Assembly: GCA_002914845.1 (NCBI GenBank)
Contig: JXTC01000054.1
Span: 151,466 to 215,465, forward strand
DNA: 64,000 bases
DNA from: Trema orientale
Taxonomy: Eukaryota > Streptophyta > Magnoliopsida > Rosales > Cannabaceae
Direction of reading: 5' to 3'
In this document: piece after piece, positions 22,681 to 35,157 of the stretch
How the letters are laid out: every line of letters begins with the position of its first letter
How positions within the stretch are numbered: the first letter of the stretch is position 1
The notes under the pieces: generated by a model
What the model was told of the DNA's origin: nothing
Seen by the model: the letters and a program-made list of their open reading frames with translations, nothing else
Databases searched by the model: none
Program-made: the position numbers and the translations under genes

Positions 22681-22959
22681 AGTAAGACAAGCCTTTTTAG
22701 TTGTATTTTTAGTCGCTCTTAATTATATATATGTATAGAAAAAATTTGCCTTATTTATAAAAGCACCACCGCGTCTTGTATTTCCTAGTTTTTAGATGTT
22801 TGCCACTTTTAGGCCGTACAAAAGTTATATTTTATCTTCACACCATAATTTTGGTATTTTTTTTTTCTTAGGTATTTTTGTCCAAATCCCTTTATTTTGC
22901 GTCGTTTTCGAATAATATTGTTGTGTCGTGTAGAAAATTGATGGCCCTAGTTTTAAACC

Positions 22960-23623
22960 TCCAAATAAAGCTCCAAATAAAAAGGGATCTGAAGTACATT
23001 TGTTCTTAACCGGAATAACTTTTTCGGCCTTGGATTACCGCATCATGTGATAGATCTTATCCTGGCCATAAACAAACAAGAAGTTTGGTTAAAGCTAAAT
23101 GAGTTGCATTTTGAAAAAAAAAATAAAAATAAAAACATGCATACGACAATTTCAGTGAAACAACGAACATAGGGGGTCGTCATAATTTTCATTTCAAAAG
23201 ACTCTAATGCCCTTTTTTTATCGAATAGACACGATAATTTGGGTTGCTTGAATTAGTGGCTTTTCAATTTCTTCAACGAGCAATTGGCCTTAAGATATGA
23301 CATTTTACGCCATCTATATTACTATAGTAGGAATAGTTACTTTTTTATTTCCCCTGCGTGATATAGTACATCCAATCACAAAAAAATAAGTTAAAAAAAC
23401 TAGAACTCCGTATTATGGACGAGTTGAATAAGAATATCATCGCATCATAGTTTTGAGTGATAATACGGACATAAAAAATTTGCACTAATGATGTGTAATT
23501 TATTTTAACTATTATCAGGTGGGAATATAACAATTAAAATTTAGCAGTTGAAATGATGTCACATTATATGATGTAAACTTTTTTGTGTTAGTTTTCTTAT
23601 CACATATTTTATAACATAATAAT
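22960..23623. other. Non-coding spacer
   Basis: AT-rich sequence without a recognisable gene or clear repeat boundary. Confidence 0.4.
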
Positions 23624-24350
23624 TGTCACGATCCAAGAGTTTCAATGCTAATGATGACCGTGCGAAACTGAGATTTCTCAACTCCCAGTTAGCCTTCTCC
23701 TTATCTGTGTACTATGGGGCACTTTTTCACACTTTCGTGCATGCATGTTCTAAGCTACAGGCCTGTAAAAAGGACTCCCATCAGGTCTTGCTCGTAAGTA
23801 ACTATGATAGCTTCCATGTGTCACTGCCTCTACCGAGATGCTTGGCCCGTTCATAGGTTTCTAACGTGCCATCGAGATTCACGCTACATGCCCACTCACC
23901 CGAGGATGCCCACATCTTGGTGGCATATATGCATAGGTGCCGAGAATAAGTCGGCATTTCCGTTTTATCCAAGAAAGCCCCATTGATGTCCCATGAATAA
24001 TTCCCAAGGCACTAAGGTGTTCTCATGCACATAGGCCAATTATCATGGCAACACCTGCTCACGTGCTAGCAACTACCCACGATTCTTTCTGTGGCTCGTA
24101 GCCTTGTGTGCACCTTGCATGTGAGAGTATATCACCTTCCACTAATTTCTCACTTATAACCGAGGCCCATGTGAGATCTGCCCGTGATCAACATGTGTTG
24201 AGACATGTATGGTCGAATTAATTACTACAAAGAAATCTTCTGCCTGTTGTCTCTTAAAGTCTACAATAACTCTCTATAGTATTATTACTTCCCTAAATTT
24301 GTCTCCCTAACACTCATTATATAGAGAATTTTCGTCAGTATAATTAGGCT
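23624..24350. repeat. Possible gypsy LTR fragment, unclassified
   Basis: This block is less AT-rich than its surroundings and opens with TGTCACGATCC, a start seen in several plant gypsy LTRs. A similar start, TGTCACGATCCAGAGC, is at 51358. I could not find a matching CA end or a target duplication, so the call is weak. Confidence 0.3.
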
Positions 24351-24470
24351 CCACACATTTAATTCTTGAAAAAAAAAATAAAATATTCAAATTATATTTA
24401 ACAAATCTCTTTTTAATTATTGCTTTAAAAATGAACATTTTAATTAAATTATTGAAAACAAAAAACAATA

Positions 24471-24838
24471 AGCCTGTTTGGGATAGATTTTACTTATATT
24501 TTTATGCAATAGAAGAAGAGAAGTTAAAGTTATAGCTTTTAGTATACTATTTGGATGGTATATTTGAAATTTTAATTTGAGGATCTAAATGACATTTTTT
24601 TGTCATTGTTTAAAATAAGGCTAAATATAGAAATGTGAATTTTCATTAACTAAAAAAAAAAAAATTTCCATATATTCTTCGAAGCTCTTCCTAAAGAAGA
24701 CACATGAGTTTGACTTCATCTAGAAGAGCTTTTAGAGCCTCAAAACTCTTTTTAATAGTTTATTCAAACAGGCTTAGAAGCTGTTTCTGGACTTAAAAAG
24801 TCAAAAAGCAGATTCTAAAAGCCATGTCAAATAGACCC
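24471..24838. mobile_element. Tourist-like MITE, about 368 bp
   Basis: The end AGCCTGTTTGGGATAGATTTT is a degenerate inverted copy of AAAAGCCATGTCAAATAGACCC at the other end. It resembles the better preserved element at 5688-5875. AATA is found on both sides (24467-24470 and 24839-24842). Confidence 0.65.
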
Positions 24839-24929
24839 AATACCAATTTATTTTATTTCCTTATTTTTGTTTATTGTTTAGTTATTATTTCTCTTGTAAT
24901 CAGAGATTAGGGCTTAATCTAATACAACT

Positions 24930-25085
24930 AGTACTTGAGCATTGTTTTGAAAGATAGTAACAATTGTAATTCATGAATTGGGTATGGAATTGGTAAGTTC
25001 AATGATATACCAGAGCATTGGTTTGAAAGAAAGCAATACCTGGAAATCATGAATTGCAATACGGAATTGGCAAGTTTGATGATAC
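24930..25085. repeat. Diverged tandem duplication of about 75 bp
   Basis: Two units share GAGCATTG(G/T)TTTGAAAGA, ATCATGAATTG and TGGAATTGG(T/C)AAGTT-like words in the same order. The rest of 24839-25341 has no recognisable gene. Confidence 0.55.
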
Positions 25086-25341
25086 TTAGTAAAATAAATT
25101 TTTTTCCTTCTTTTGTGTGCCTAAAATAGGGTCCACTATAAAGTCAACAATTATGATATAAACCAAAGTACCACAAGCGATAAAATAGCAAATCAACCAC
25201 AAATAGGACATCGATTTTTAGCATAGAAACTCCAAATAGGAAAAAACATGAGGACCGTAGTCTACTTAGATCTTCCAAGATCAACAATAATAATGGTGGA
25301 TTCACAATATTCCTCTCTATAACAACTAAAGGCTCACAATA

Positions 25342-26668
25342 TGTGACAACTCGTACATATATATATATAATTTATTTGTGTTATATAAATAATGTAACAA
25401 TAAAAGAAAAGACTAAAAAGCTCTTAATTAATTGTATTTATTGGGGCTACTTTAATAATTGAACAATAGACTTTTTAAGAAATTCTAAGACTAATAATCT
25501 GCTTAGTTTTATAAGTATGCTTTATAGGAAAGGCAGAGAAGGCTATGCACATTTAAGAAGAAGAAGAAGATGAAGAGACCATTGTCATGAATTATAGAGA
25601 CTAACTCCTAACTAATTAAGTTTTATGTTTTAGTTTGATTTCGGGATTGAGATTGAATATTTAGGATTAGGGTTTTGAATTACTCATAAATTATTTACGA
25701 AATATAGGGATGAATCTGATAGAGGATGAAGCCTATTGATATCAGGATTCAAACAAGATAAATTTTAAGTGATTTAGTTGGGTAAATAGAAAGCTATGAA
25801 TTTTTGAGTTTTGGGCTAAGATGTAAAAACGCAGTAGAGATTGCGACTAGATTTTTAGGAATTTTTACTAGTATGATTAGGTTATGTTTAGTATTTAGAT
25901 AGCTTATCGAATTGGCTTTCCAATGATATATAATTCATCAAAAACATACTTATAACAAGAGAGTTATAACCATTTGAAATAAGTACTACGAATCTGGAAA
26001 AATCTGAAACTTTCGGTATTTTTAGTAAAACGTGATTACAGCTTTTCGAGTTTTATAGGACTTACCTATAGACCCTATAACTACATTTGTGATACTATTA
26101 GGATCCTTATAACCTGTAGAACAGCTCCTCTAAGTTTGGTGATTTTTGGAGTAGGTTAGAATTATTATAAATTGTGAGAAATTGACATTATTGGGAATAG
26201 CTATGGAGTTAATTATAGAAGATACATGGTCAATATTTTTGATGTAATTAGAGTATGATTTTATTATTGTAATACTTATATATATGATTTGTGTGATAAT
26301 AGATGATGAATGATTAATTCACTCACAAATCAAGTATCATTCAACTCAAATATTGACTAGATAATAGGTGATGAGTGATCAAAAGACATAGTTGATAGTT
26401 AGGTGAATTTAATTCCCTAGTACATTTGTGCATAGAGACTCCACTCCATATTTTATTTTTATATTTATTTTTATCTTTGTATTTATTTAGTTACAAATTC
26501 ATTTAATTTGGTTGCCTAGATAAAGTTAGGTCATGATAATTCCCGTAATTAACGATAATTTAACACCCAATTCCTCGTAGGATCGACAATTCAATACTTA
26601 TCACTTTATTACTTGTTTATAACTCATGCACTTGTAGTTATTTTACGTATATGCATTATAGTGTAACA
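25342..26668 (+). repeat. Probable 5' LTR of an Athila-like gypsy element
   Basis: It starts TGTGACA and ends GTAACA, immediately before an Athila-type primer site. The 3' part (CCTCGTAGGATCGACAATTC, then TAGTGTAACAAG) is typical of that lineage. The start is inferred from terminus form only. No second LTR was recognised downstream. Confidence 0.6.
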
Positions 26669-28000
26669 AGTTTTTGGCGTTATTGCTGGGGAATTGACAT
26701 TTTAGATTGTTATTGATATCGGAAGTAAGTTACTTGATTTTAATTTAGGCGTTTATTTTCATTTTTAATTTTTAATTTTTATTTTTAAATGTTTGTTTTG
26801 CGAGGTTCTTGGAGATGTTAGATCAACAAGTCCTCTTGTAGTTTGCTCAACGAGACTCAGAGCCATTTTATTGTGCATGGTGGAGATACAAAGAGTTGCT
26901 CACACTTTGCCCGAATCATGGTTTATCTCTGCAGTATCAAATACAAAATTTTCTCAATAATCTTTGGCCTGAAACAAGAATGTAGGTGGAAAGAGGTAAT
27001 GGTACCACCTCTATCTACCAACTATCCACTGATAAAGCATATTGGTTGTTAGAAGACATGGCCGATATTGAATATTGAAGTTAGAATTATCTACCAAGCC
27101 ACCTCGGTTTGGGAGATAATTCTAACATTTCGGCGCCAGAGTGTGATACTCCACATCACCAAGAGAAGCCTTCTCCCGATCTTGAATATCATTTTGCACA
27201 ATTTTTGGAGGAGACAAAACTTTGCCATAAGGAGTGGGAGAGAATGGAGACTATTTGCAAGTCAAAATTTGAGTCTCTTTATGACTCCCTTGAGGCCATG
27301 ACAAGGGCGGTGGCTATGATACATGCACAAGTAACAAATATTGATGAAAGCCACCATGAGAGGCCAAGCACAAGCAGGAGGATCTTAGGTTTATTTGATG
27401 ACGACGACTCAAATGAGGAGGAGAATCAAGAGTAGATCAAGGAGGAAGAATCACAAGACAACACTTGTGATTCTTCACCCTTTAAGATCCAAATCATCAT
27501 GCCGCCACCATTCATCAAAGATCACATCTATGACGATCCTATGTGGCCAACACCTCTTCCACCACCACTAGCACCATTCACTCAAGCCCACCAAACACAT
27601 GTGCCGGTGCCAAGTCAAGTTGAGCGTACATGCCGAATACTTCCATATATCGCCAAGCTTGAGGGTGTTCAAAACCAAGACCCCTATATCGTGTTGCATG
27701 ACACGTACTATGGGCGGAAGCCGTTATTTGATGAGCTTCACCAATATGAGCATGAATAAGCCTAAGGATGCAATTTATGGAGAGGAGTCCCACACCACCC
27801 AAGTTAGAGCCACCTTTCTTAGAGCACCACCTTCGCCAACCTTAATAGGAGGCGAGAATGTCTCACCTCCCTGGTACGTGTTCTTTTTTCTTGTACTTAT
27901 GTTGAACATCTAAACATTGAGAATATTGCCAATTTTGAGTTTGGGGGTAAAAATACTTATTGGTTAATTATTTGTTGGGTGTAGCTTTACTTGTATGTTG
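26669..28000 (+). mobile_element. Athila-like gypsy internal remnant, gag only, pol missing
   Basis: TTTTTGGCGTTATTGCTGGGG at 26671-26691 is a mutated form of the TGGCGCCGTTGCCGGGG primer-site region of Athila-type elements. Next come pieces of the gag domain in different frames at about 26840-27060 (CPNHGLSLQYQIQNFLNNLW, then TDKAYWLLEDMADIEY), with stops and shifts. An open stretch of 108 codons follows at 27109-27435, and another of 86 codons at 27499-27759. By about 27930 the sequence reads GAGTTTGGGGGTA, a word normally near the 3' end of such elements. No protease, reverse transcriptase or integrase lies between, so the element appears internally deleted. Confidence 0.65.
27109..27435 (+). 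pseudogene. gag-derived open frame, Athila-like, 108 codons
   Basis: It begins MGDNSNISAPECD, continues with a helical, charged stretch (QFLEETKLCHKEWERM, then SLYDSLEAMTRAVAMIHAQV) and ends in an acidic tail. It directly follows gag fragments in other frames and is read as the downstream gag part of the same remnant. It has no zinc knuckle or enzyme motif. Confidence 0.5.
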
Positions 28001-29175
28001 GTTGGCATGATTTTCTTTCCATGAGTTGTGTATTTTTAGGAAATCATATTTTTTTCTTTTCTTCTTGATTTTGTATTGCTAGTCTAAATAAATTGTGAGT
28101 TTTGTTGAGATGAGATAACTTGATATTGATGATGAATACAGTCAATTAATGTCCTCTTAGGTCTTTTGAAATATAATTCATTGAGATTATCCATGTGCTT
28201 AGCTCGCATTAATTGAACTTCACTCTTGATTCTACACATTTGAGCACGATAATCATAATCACTTGACTATTTGAGCTTTTGGAGAAAACTTGTGTACATT
28301 AGGTAGGCATTGACCTCTCATTAACTCTAGAACCCATTTGAGTGAAACTTGAGGCGAAATTCTATGTTAGGTGTCATTGGATAAATGATTTAGGCCATTT
28401 TTGGACTGTTTGAGTCTTTCAAGCCAACCTTGATATATTTGAGCCTATTTGTACCTTTCTTTTTCTACTATATTTTTGCCAAGCCAAAATAATGAACATC
28501 AACTTTATCCTTAAGCATGTTGATTATTTTAAAGAGTTATTTTTGTATTATGTTTGTGTTGGGAGGAAGGATGGTGTTATGAAAAAAAAAAAAAAGACGA
28601 TAAACCAAGAAAAAAAACAAAAAAAAAAAAGAGAAGGGAATGATTTAGTGAAAATTTTGTGTCCTTACCCTTTATTTTGTTTTTCAATATTGAGGACAAC
28701 ATTAATTTTGTGATATCCTAGAATTCAATGTGATACCTAATTCCTCACATAGCAAAATAGCCAATAATAACATGACATTACATTATTCATTTATGTCATT
28801 TATACACATATAATTATGAAGATTTTACTTTAAAATTTTAGTTATTTTATTAACATCATTATTAAGTAATTCTTACAGTAAAATGTTTATGCAGACTTGG
28901 GGTACAAGTTTGACGTGTCTTAGGTTAACTATAATAACATCACAAGTGTGTAATTCGTAAATCAATTATTTCAACATAAGTAAGATTATTATTTTGTTAA
29001 AAAAAATGATTTAATAGGTAGGTTTGTTATATTTTATTTGTGCAATTTTCTTCAATTATTGTTTGAATCTAATTATTATTGGGTTATGATATTCAATTGT
29101 TAGACTCAATTATAAGTATCATTTTTTCTCATTATTAGAAGGAAAAAAAATAATAAAGAAAAGAATAAAAAAAAA
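28001..29175. other. Non-coding sequence between two retroelement remnants
   Basis: AT-rich, with a long A-rich tract at about 28580-28630. ATTGAGGACAACATTA near 28690 resembles a motif found close to the 3' end of gypsy elements, so part of this may still belong to the Athila-like remnant. Confidence 0.4.
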
Positions 29176-29421
29176 TGTGATTGTGGAATTTTGCTAGACT
29201 CCGTAATAATCTTTTGTGATTCTAAAAATCCTATTCAGCACTCTAGAACAAAGCATATAGACATCAGATATCACTTCATTCGTGATTTAGTTGAGCATAA
29301 ATTGGTGAGGATAGAACATGTTCAAATTGAAAAGCAATTAGGTGGCTTGTTTAAAAAAGCCTTGTATGCCCTAAGATTTGAATCATTACGCAAGACTATT
29401 GTGGTTTGCTCCATTTCGTAG
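29176..29421 (+). pseudogene. copia RNase H C-terminal fragment
   Basis: The open frame contains NPIQHSRTKHIDIRYHFIRD and EHKLVRIEHV, hallmarks of the copia RNase H end. The strip after FCDS joins directly to KNPIQHS. Copia enzymes normally have about seven residues more here (the SAIN-containing stretch), so a short in-frame deletion is likely next to the catalytic Asp. The upstream RNase H and reverse transcriptase are missing. Confidence 0.88.
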
Positions 29422-30778
29422 AGAGATTTCATCTTGTATTGAGTGATTTAGTCCTATATATTCAGTAAAAACAGGAAATAATTTATGTGTGTGTTGAGTA
29501 GTTCAAGTGACTATTGACCAATGATGACTGAACTGTCTTATCCTTAATCTATCACTTATGAATTTGCATGCTGGCTGAAATTCAACTTGTGATTCTCCAT
29601 GCTTATTAATCTTAGTCACTGTGACTAATATGTTTTAGCTTGTCTAAACTTAGTAAATATTATGCTCTTGTGACTAGACAGGTTTAATATAGACTAGAAA
29701 CATGTGTGCACCTAGATCAGAAAGGGCTACCTCTCATCAGGTGTGAAAGCTAGCCTTGAGTAATCATTTAATTTGTAGTGACCCCTATATCTTGGATGAT
29801 CTACCAAGGAAGAGGGCTACCCTCTGGGATGTGTGTAACCACTGATTTGGGTTACTTTAGAGTGGTGAGATTCCCCAATTTTAAAAAAAAGGGGGGGAGG
29901 GGGAGAGAAAGAAAAGAGTGATTTGGTGCAGGAAAGCCAATGAGCATATGCCAATGTGTATAAAAGAAAAAGTCTAATCACAAAGAGTGGTCATTAAAAA
30001 GAGACAAATTAAACCGCTAAGCGTCGCCTGCAGCAAGAACCAAATCTGGTAGTTCCACATGCACACACAATGCACATGAGTCTCTTGTCTATGTGTGATC
30101 AAGTTGAGTTAATAAGATCAATGATATCTTCTAATTCTCTTCAAGATAATCATCAAGTCTCATGTGATTGACCTCAATTAGAAAGGATGATCAGTTGTTG
30201 ACTTTTGCCACATACTTGATCATTTTACGAACACTCATTTATATTTTTATCCTCCATATCATGAGTTGAGTGAAAGTCCTTGAATTGCGAAAACACACAC
30301 ACTAAATATTTTTTGATCTTACTTAGTATATCTGGCTAGATCAAATGAAATTGATCTCTTTCTTGTCTTAAAATTGTATGAGTTACCTAAAAATAATTGT
30401 CACTAAATTGCTCAAAATCATGTTTGCCTCACAATTTTGTCATATACAGAGAATGTTTTGTCTGTTGTCTAAATACTATGTTCGCTTTGTTTCACAAAAT
30501 TTAATTATGTCTATCTTAACAGTTCATCCGCTTAATTTCACAATGATAATTGTCGTTTGTGATTATACTTTTACATTGGAGTTGCCATTTTAAACTTTCA
30601 GATATTTAAAAAAAAATTTCAAATTTAAAAAAAAAAATCTAATTTTTTGTTAGAGCTATTTTTCTATTTTTTCCTCTCATTCTTATCATTCCTATTCATA
30701 TTTCTCCTCCACTCCATTAACTTTTGCTTAAGCTTTGCTTGTGGCAAGTTCTTCTCTTTTTGCTTGTGTGCAGTACTT

Positions 30779-33740
30779 ATGGCAGATTCGAACACACCTG
30801 TACCTGAGATGTCATCCATGGCACCGCCAATTGCTCCTCCGATTCTGACTCCAGTTAAAACTAAGATGGCATTTTTTTTTTCACTTCGCCTGAAACATCA
30901 AAGCCTGTGTCTAAAAAATGTAAAAGAGGTGCCTCAAAGAAGAAATTAGCCGAGAAGATCTTAAAGAAAAAGAAGGGTTCCAGCCCTAGTTCTGACAAAG
31001 TTGTAGAGGGTTCTGACAACTCTTTTCCACCAAATGAACAAGAGAAAGACAAGATTGCGGCAAATGCTGACATGCCAATAACAAGCTTAAACAATCATAG
31101 AGAGGAAGTTATGGAACAAATTCAAGCTGCTGGTTATGACAAGCTGGAGACAGGAACTCACAAACCTGCCTCTGTGATTACATCTCCTTCAAAGGCCTCT
31201 AGCATTGATAAATCAGTCACCTTCTCTCTAACTCTCGCTCAAGATCTGCTTATCATAGTCTTTTCTTCTTGTTGTCTTTGTAAATGACAGGCATCTTCAA
31301 TGTTGATATCTCTACACTTATTGATGATTCCATCTTGGCTGAGGACCCAACTACGATATCTCCATATTTATATCTTCCATCTTCATCTAAGAATAAGTCA
31401 GAGGATTCAGCACTTTCAAAGTCATCTAACGGGTCCATCTAATCTGCTAAATCTTCTACAGTCACTGTAGTCAATAAGAAATTAGCCTCCATATTGAAGA
31501 AGTAGAAGAAATCAATACACAGTTCTGACAAGCTATCCACTAGTTTTGACAAAGTTTCTGGTTTTGACAATCTAAGTGCTCCATATTAGGATGCAGATGA
31601 TAGTCATGGAGCTAACAAGATAGATGTTAGTTCTGACATCCCTGATGTTCAAAAGGAAGGTGAATCTGATCAGTTAATCAGGAGGAGAACTCAAGTAACA
31701 AAGCTATTGTTCCTGATGTTCCTCGAATCAGACAAATCAGTGACCAGATCTGACACAAGGAGCTCAATGAAAGATCAAACTTTAGTTACTAATATAGCAG
31801 TCTCATAGCTATCCAAGGTGCCAAAACCAAGATCATTGCTAAGGAGAAAAGAAAGCTGCTGTCACCTGTTCTATTTTCTCTCTTGATGTTCAATCTCCTC
31901 TTAATAAGGCATTCGATTTCTCTTTTTGCGTAATGAGAATTCATCTTCATCATAAGGAGCATGTCAGCCGATTTACTTTGATGGGCCAATAAAAGTCTCT
32001 AATTTTTGCTGACTGAGGTCTTTAAGATCTCTTGACTGAAAGAGGGTAGATCAAGAATATTCAGAACTTTTCTCCACTATGCCCAACCTTGATCTAAGAG
32101 TTCTACTATAACATTGAGAAGCATTTCAATGAGACAATATCCTCCTTATATCACAAGTATATTTTCGCCAGATCATCATTGATTTCTCTCATGTGGTTAT
32201 TCATGATCATCTAAAGCTGGCAACTGTTACTGCTCAATTTTCTTGTAAGCTGGATTTGGATCAAGTCATCACTGATCTCACTGGCTTTGCTACTAAATGG
32301 CCTTTTTCTAAAAGCTATTCATGTCTAATGTCTCATGCCATTCTTCTACAGGATGGCTCTTACCACTTGGTTCCCTAGCATATGTATTGATCTCAGCACG
32401 TGAGGCTTTGATATCATTGTGGCAAATGGAGGAAGTTCGACTGAGGAGACTCATTAAGAAACGTCAAGTTCTTTTGAAAATACAAATGAATGCAAAGACT
32501 GTAATTCTAGAGACTCAAGTTTAGTGTCTTTTAAATTATTTGATGGTTATAAGGCCACATTCTCATGCTGCCCTTCTCCACCTACATATGAAGCTATTGG
32601 TGATAGTGAACGTATTGATAGGTATCATGTTTTTGAAGACATTGCTAATGGTGATCAAGATACTGATAGTGATGATCATGTTGGTGAGAATTTTATTGAT
32701 GATGTTCAGGATGATATTAGTAATGATTTGTTGAGAGGGCATTTCGTTTTGCAATGGAATTCGATTTGATCTGCATTTAAATCTCCAAAGTTGTTGGGAA
32801 GGAGTCTTTGACTGTAGCTGATGCATATGTTCAGGGGGAGCAAGCATATATTTAAGGTGTATCTACTTAGAGGAGTCTTCTTAGATTGTAGTAGGTACAC
32901 AGATAGTGGTTAAATCTATTGTATCCTATCGAGACTTCAACATATGGTGAATCAAACTCCCAGTCTGACATATCTCTCAGTGCAATGATGACCAACTTGC
33001 TAGTTTTAGACACCAGCTCCAAAGTGAAGCAACCATTAGGATATTGTCTTACCCCTATTTTATTCAAACCTTTGCTAACACATATTGATAGATGATTTCA
33101 TGAATGAGGCTCCAATGAACCTTCCTACTCATTTGATCATGAAGAGCTTTCAATGTCACTATGAACATGCCAGGACTATTGCCACTGATGAAGTACCTTC
33201 TTTGTCTGATGAATTAAAGAATTTGGGTCTCAAGACCAATTCTTGGCAATACTAGTTGTTCGCCAAGTGGGAAGAAACTCACCAAGCTACATAGGTTGAG
33301 GCTGCCCAAACACAAGATATTAAACAAAGGATCTCTTAGTTTGAGAGAATGATAGTAGCTATGATGGTAGGTCTAAAAGTATAACTTCATAAAGTCTCAT
33401 TTCTGCTAGTGTTAAGTCTCCACATGAATCTGTTGTAACTATCCCTGCTACTACAGTTACCACTCCTCAATCTACTTCAGGAGACAATCTTCAAGGCGAG
33501 AAAGTATCTGCACAAACTAAGGGGGAGACACTTCAAGCTGCATCTACTCAGGGGGAGCAACCTCATAGTAAGATAGTCATTCCTAAATCTGCTGAGGTTA
33601 CCATGAACACTTTTCAGTTTAGACTACAGTTCAAGGGAACTCTGATGCATCTGGATCTGACTTTGATACATCAATGATCACACTTATGGCCACATCTGCC
33701 GACCAGTACCATGCAGAAGAGATTGGAGAAGAAGTCTAGC
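30779..33740 (+). pseudogene. Remnants of extra (env-like position) frame of the Sirevirus-like element
   Basis: From ATG 30779 the sequence reads MADSNTPVPEMSSMAPPIAP, shifts frame near 30880 at a poly-T run, and continues as a Lys-rich stretch (KKKLAEKILKKKKG) and an acidic Ser-rich segment to about 31287. Further coding-like pieces are at 32193-32378 and 32524-32769 (the latter acidic: ENFIDDVQDDISND), with stops between. Position between pol and the 3' LTR matches the variable extra frame of Sireviruses. Neither a membrane segment nor any function can be shown. Confidence 0.5.
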
Positions 33741-34015
33741 ATCGCAGTCACAAAGCTTTATTTACCTTCCAGGAAATCCTTCAGGCTTGTCTTTTCTTAA
33801 CCCCCTATCTTCTAGTTGTCATGCTTTTGGCCTCATTTTGTTCAAAAAAGGGAAGAAGTTATGGTTTTTTTATGATCTCTTGTACTATGCTAAACTTTTC
33901 TTGGGTTTGTGTATTTGTTTTCTAGTGTGTTTGTTTTTATAGGTGGAAGGTTTGTAGCTACTTTAGTTGTTGAGTATTTAGTGTTTTGATCATAAGGACG
34001 CTAAAAGAAGGAGAT

Positions 34016-35157
34016 TGTTAGTGCATATATTAGTTTGGCACCTTATGACTTATTGGGTTGTAATGAACAATATTTTACTTTTTATTTCTATTGTGAATTC
34101 AATCTTGTGTATGTTTGGGTTATTCTGTATAATCGTGCTTCAAGACTGATTTGATAAAGCAGTCAACTGAAGCAGCTAAATTTCTGAAGCTTTTCACCAA
34201 ACTGGTTTCAATGGTTTAGGTGTTGTGTCTAGTGGTCTGCATGTTTAGACATTAGAGCATTTCATATACATATCTGTTTAGCATGCTTTTATGCTTTGTC
34301 TGTTACATCAGTGTCTCAGTTTGTATTATCAAGATGTCACCTTTAAGTTTAACTTTTTTAAGAGAAGTTTGACTTTATGTGTCTTAACTATTTTGTGTGT
34401 CTTAACTGTGTGACTGATTATTTAATCACGATTACACCTTTAGATCTAAGTTGGTTTGGTAATTGTGTGTCAAATCAGCATGCTTGATTGTTTTGTCAAG
34501 ATGCCACCTTTAGATCTGAGATTGTGTGATACATCTGAGTCACTGCATGTTTAGACATTATGATGATAGCTGTCACTTTTAGCTGAGTCATGATGTACTT
34601 TCCTATATAAATAGGAAGCTTCATTTTAGATGGTTTTTACACCTCTTGAGCATTATTTTCAGAGATATTTTGAGAGGCTTTCTTGCTTTAAGAGCAAGTT
34701 TTATTTCCTTAGAGTTTTGGGTGGTTTAGCTCTAAGTTTCATTGTTTATAGAGTCCACCATTGATTCCGGTGAGAAGGTGGAGCTCCATAGTTTTCTAAA
34801 ATCAAGAAGAGACCCGTATGTTCTTGCCGGAGCTAGGAAGCTCATCAACGGCAGCTGAAGGTATTGCAGCACAAGGTTGAAGAAGCATCTTCCACGGAGG
34901 AAATCAAAGTTCAAATCGGCGATAAACTAGAAGGGAGTTCTAGATTTTTGTGTAAGACCTGTATTCGTACTCTATTCATATTTCTAGTGGATTGATTGGT
35001 GGACTTGGTCCCTTGGATATAGGCACAACTTAGTTGTGCTGAACCACGATAAAAATCTTGTGTCTCTTCTTTATTTCTATTCATATGTTTGTTTAAAGTT
35101 CTACAAATCTGGAAATCCGAGAATCACGTTAGAACAGACGAGTAGCCTGACTTAACA
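34016..35157 (+). repeat. 3' LTR of the Sirevirus-like element
   Basis: The 1142-bp block starts TGTTAGTGC and ends CTTAACA, directly after a purine-rich tract. It contains a TATA box within CCTATATAAATAGGAAGC (34602-34619), as expected for the LTR promoter. No 5' LTR is in the window for an age estimate. Confidence 0.78.
34604..34611 (+). promoter_or_regulatory. TATA box of the Sirevirus-like LTR
   Basis: TATATAAA in a GC-flanked context inside the LTR is the likely core promoter of the element. Confidence 0.55.

Larger units (their letters stand above)
18416..22949. mobile_element. Probable non-autonomous hAT-like composite element, 4.5 kb
   Basis: The sequence GTTTTAAAC flanks both ends (18408-18416 and 22950-22958), which fits an 8-bp hAT target duplication with the ninth base shared or part of the terminus. 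The ends, CATGGCTGACAATTTG and the complement TAGGGCCATCAATTTT, match at 10 of 16 positions and resemble plant hAT termini. Inside are a foldback repeat, a decayed exon-like fragment, a complete smaller hAT element and two tandem arrays. No transposase is visible. An alternative is chance flanking repeats around unrelated pieces. Confidence 0.5.
29176..35157 (+). mobile_element. Sirevirus-like Ty1/copia element, 3' part only
   Basis: The order is the RNase H C-terminus (29176-29421), about 4.6 kb that includes remnants of an extra reading frame downstream of pol, a polypurine tract (AAAAGAAGGAGA, just before 34016) and a 1.1-kb LTR. An extra frame between pol and the 3' LTR, with this polypurine-tract context, is typical of Sireviruses. 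Everything 5' of RNase H is absent in the window, so the copy is truncated. Confidence 0.8.

Noticed and set aside
23624..24350. Complete solo LTR
   Set aside because: Start looks right but no CA end with a matching target duplication could be found.
27499..27759. Pro-rich frame of 86 codons as a host gene
   Set aside because: Follows directly on Athila-like gag pieces and precedes a 3'-type gypsy motif, so it is more likely part of the element.
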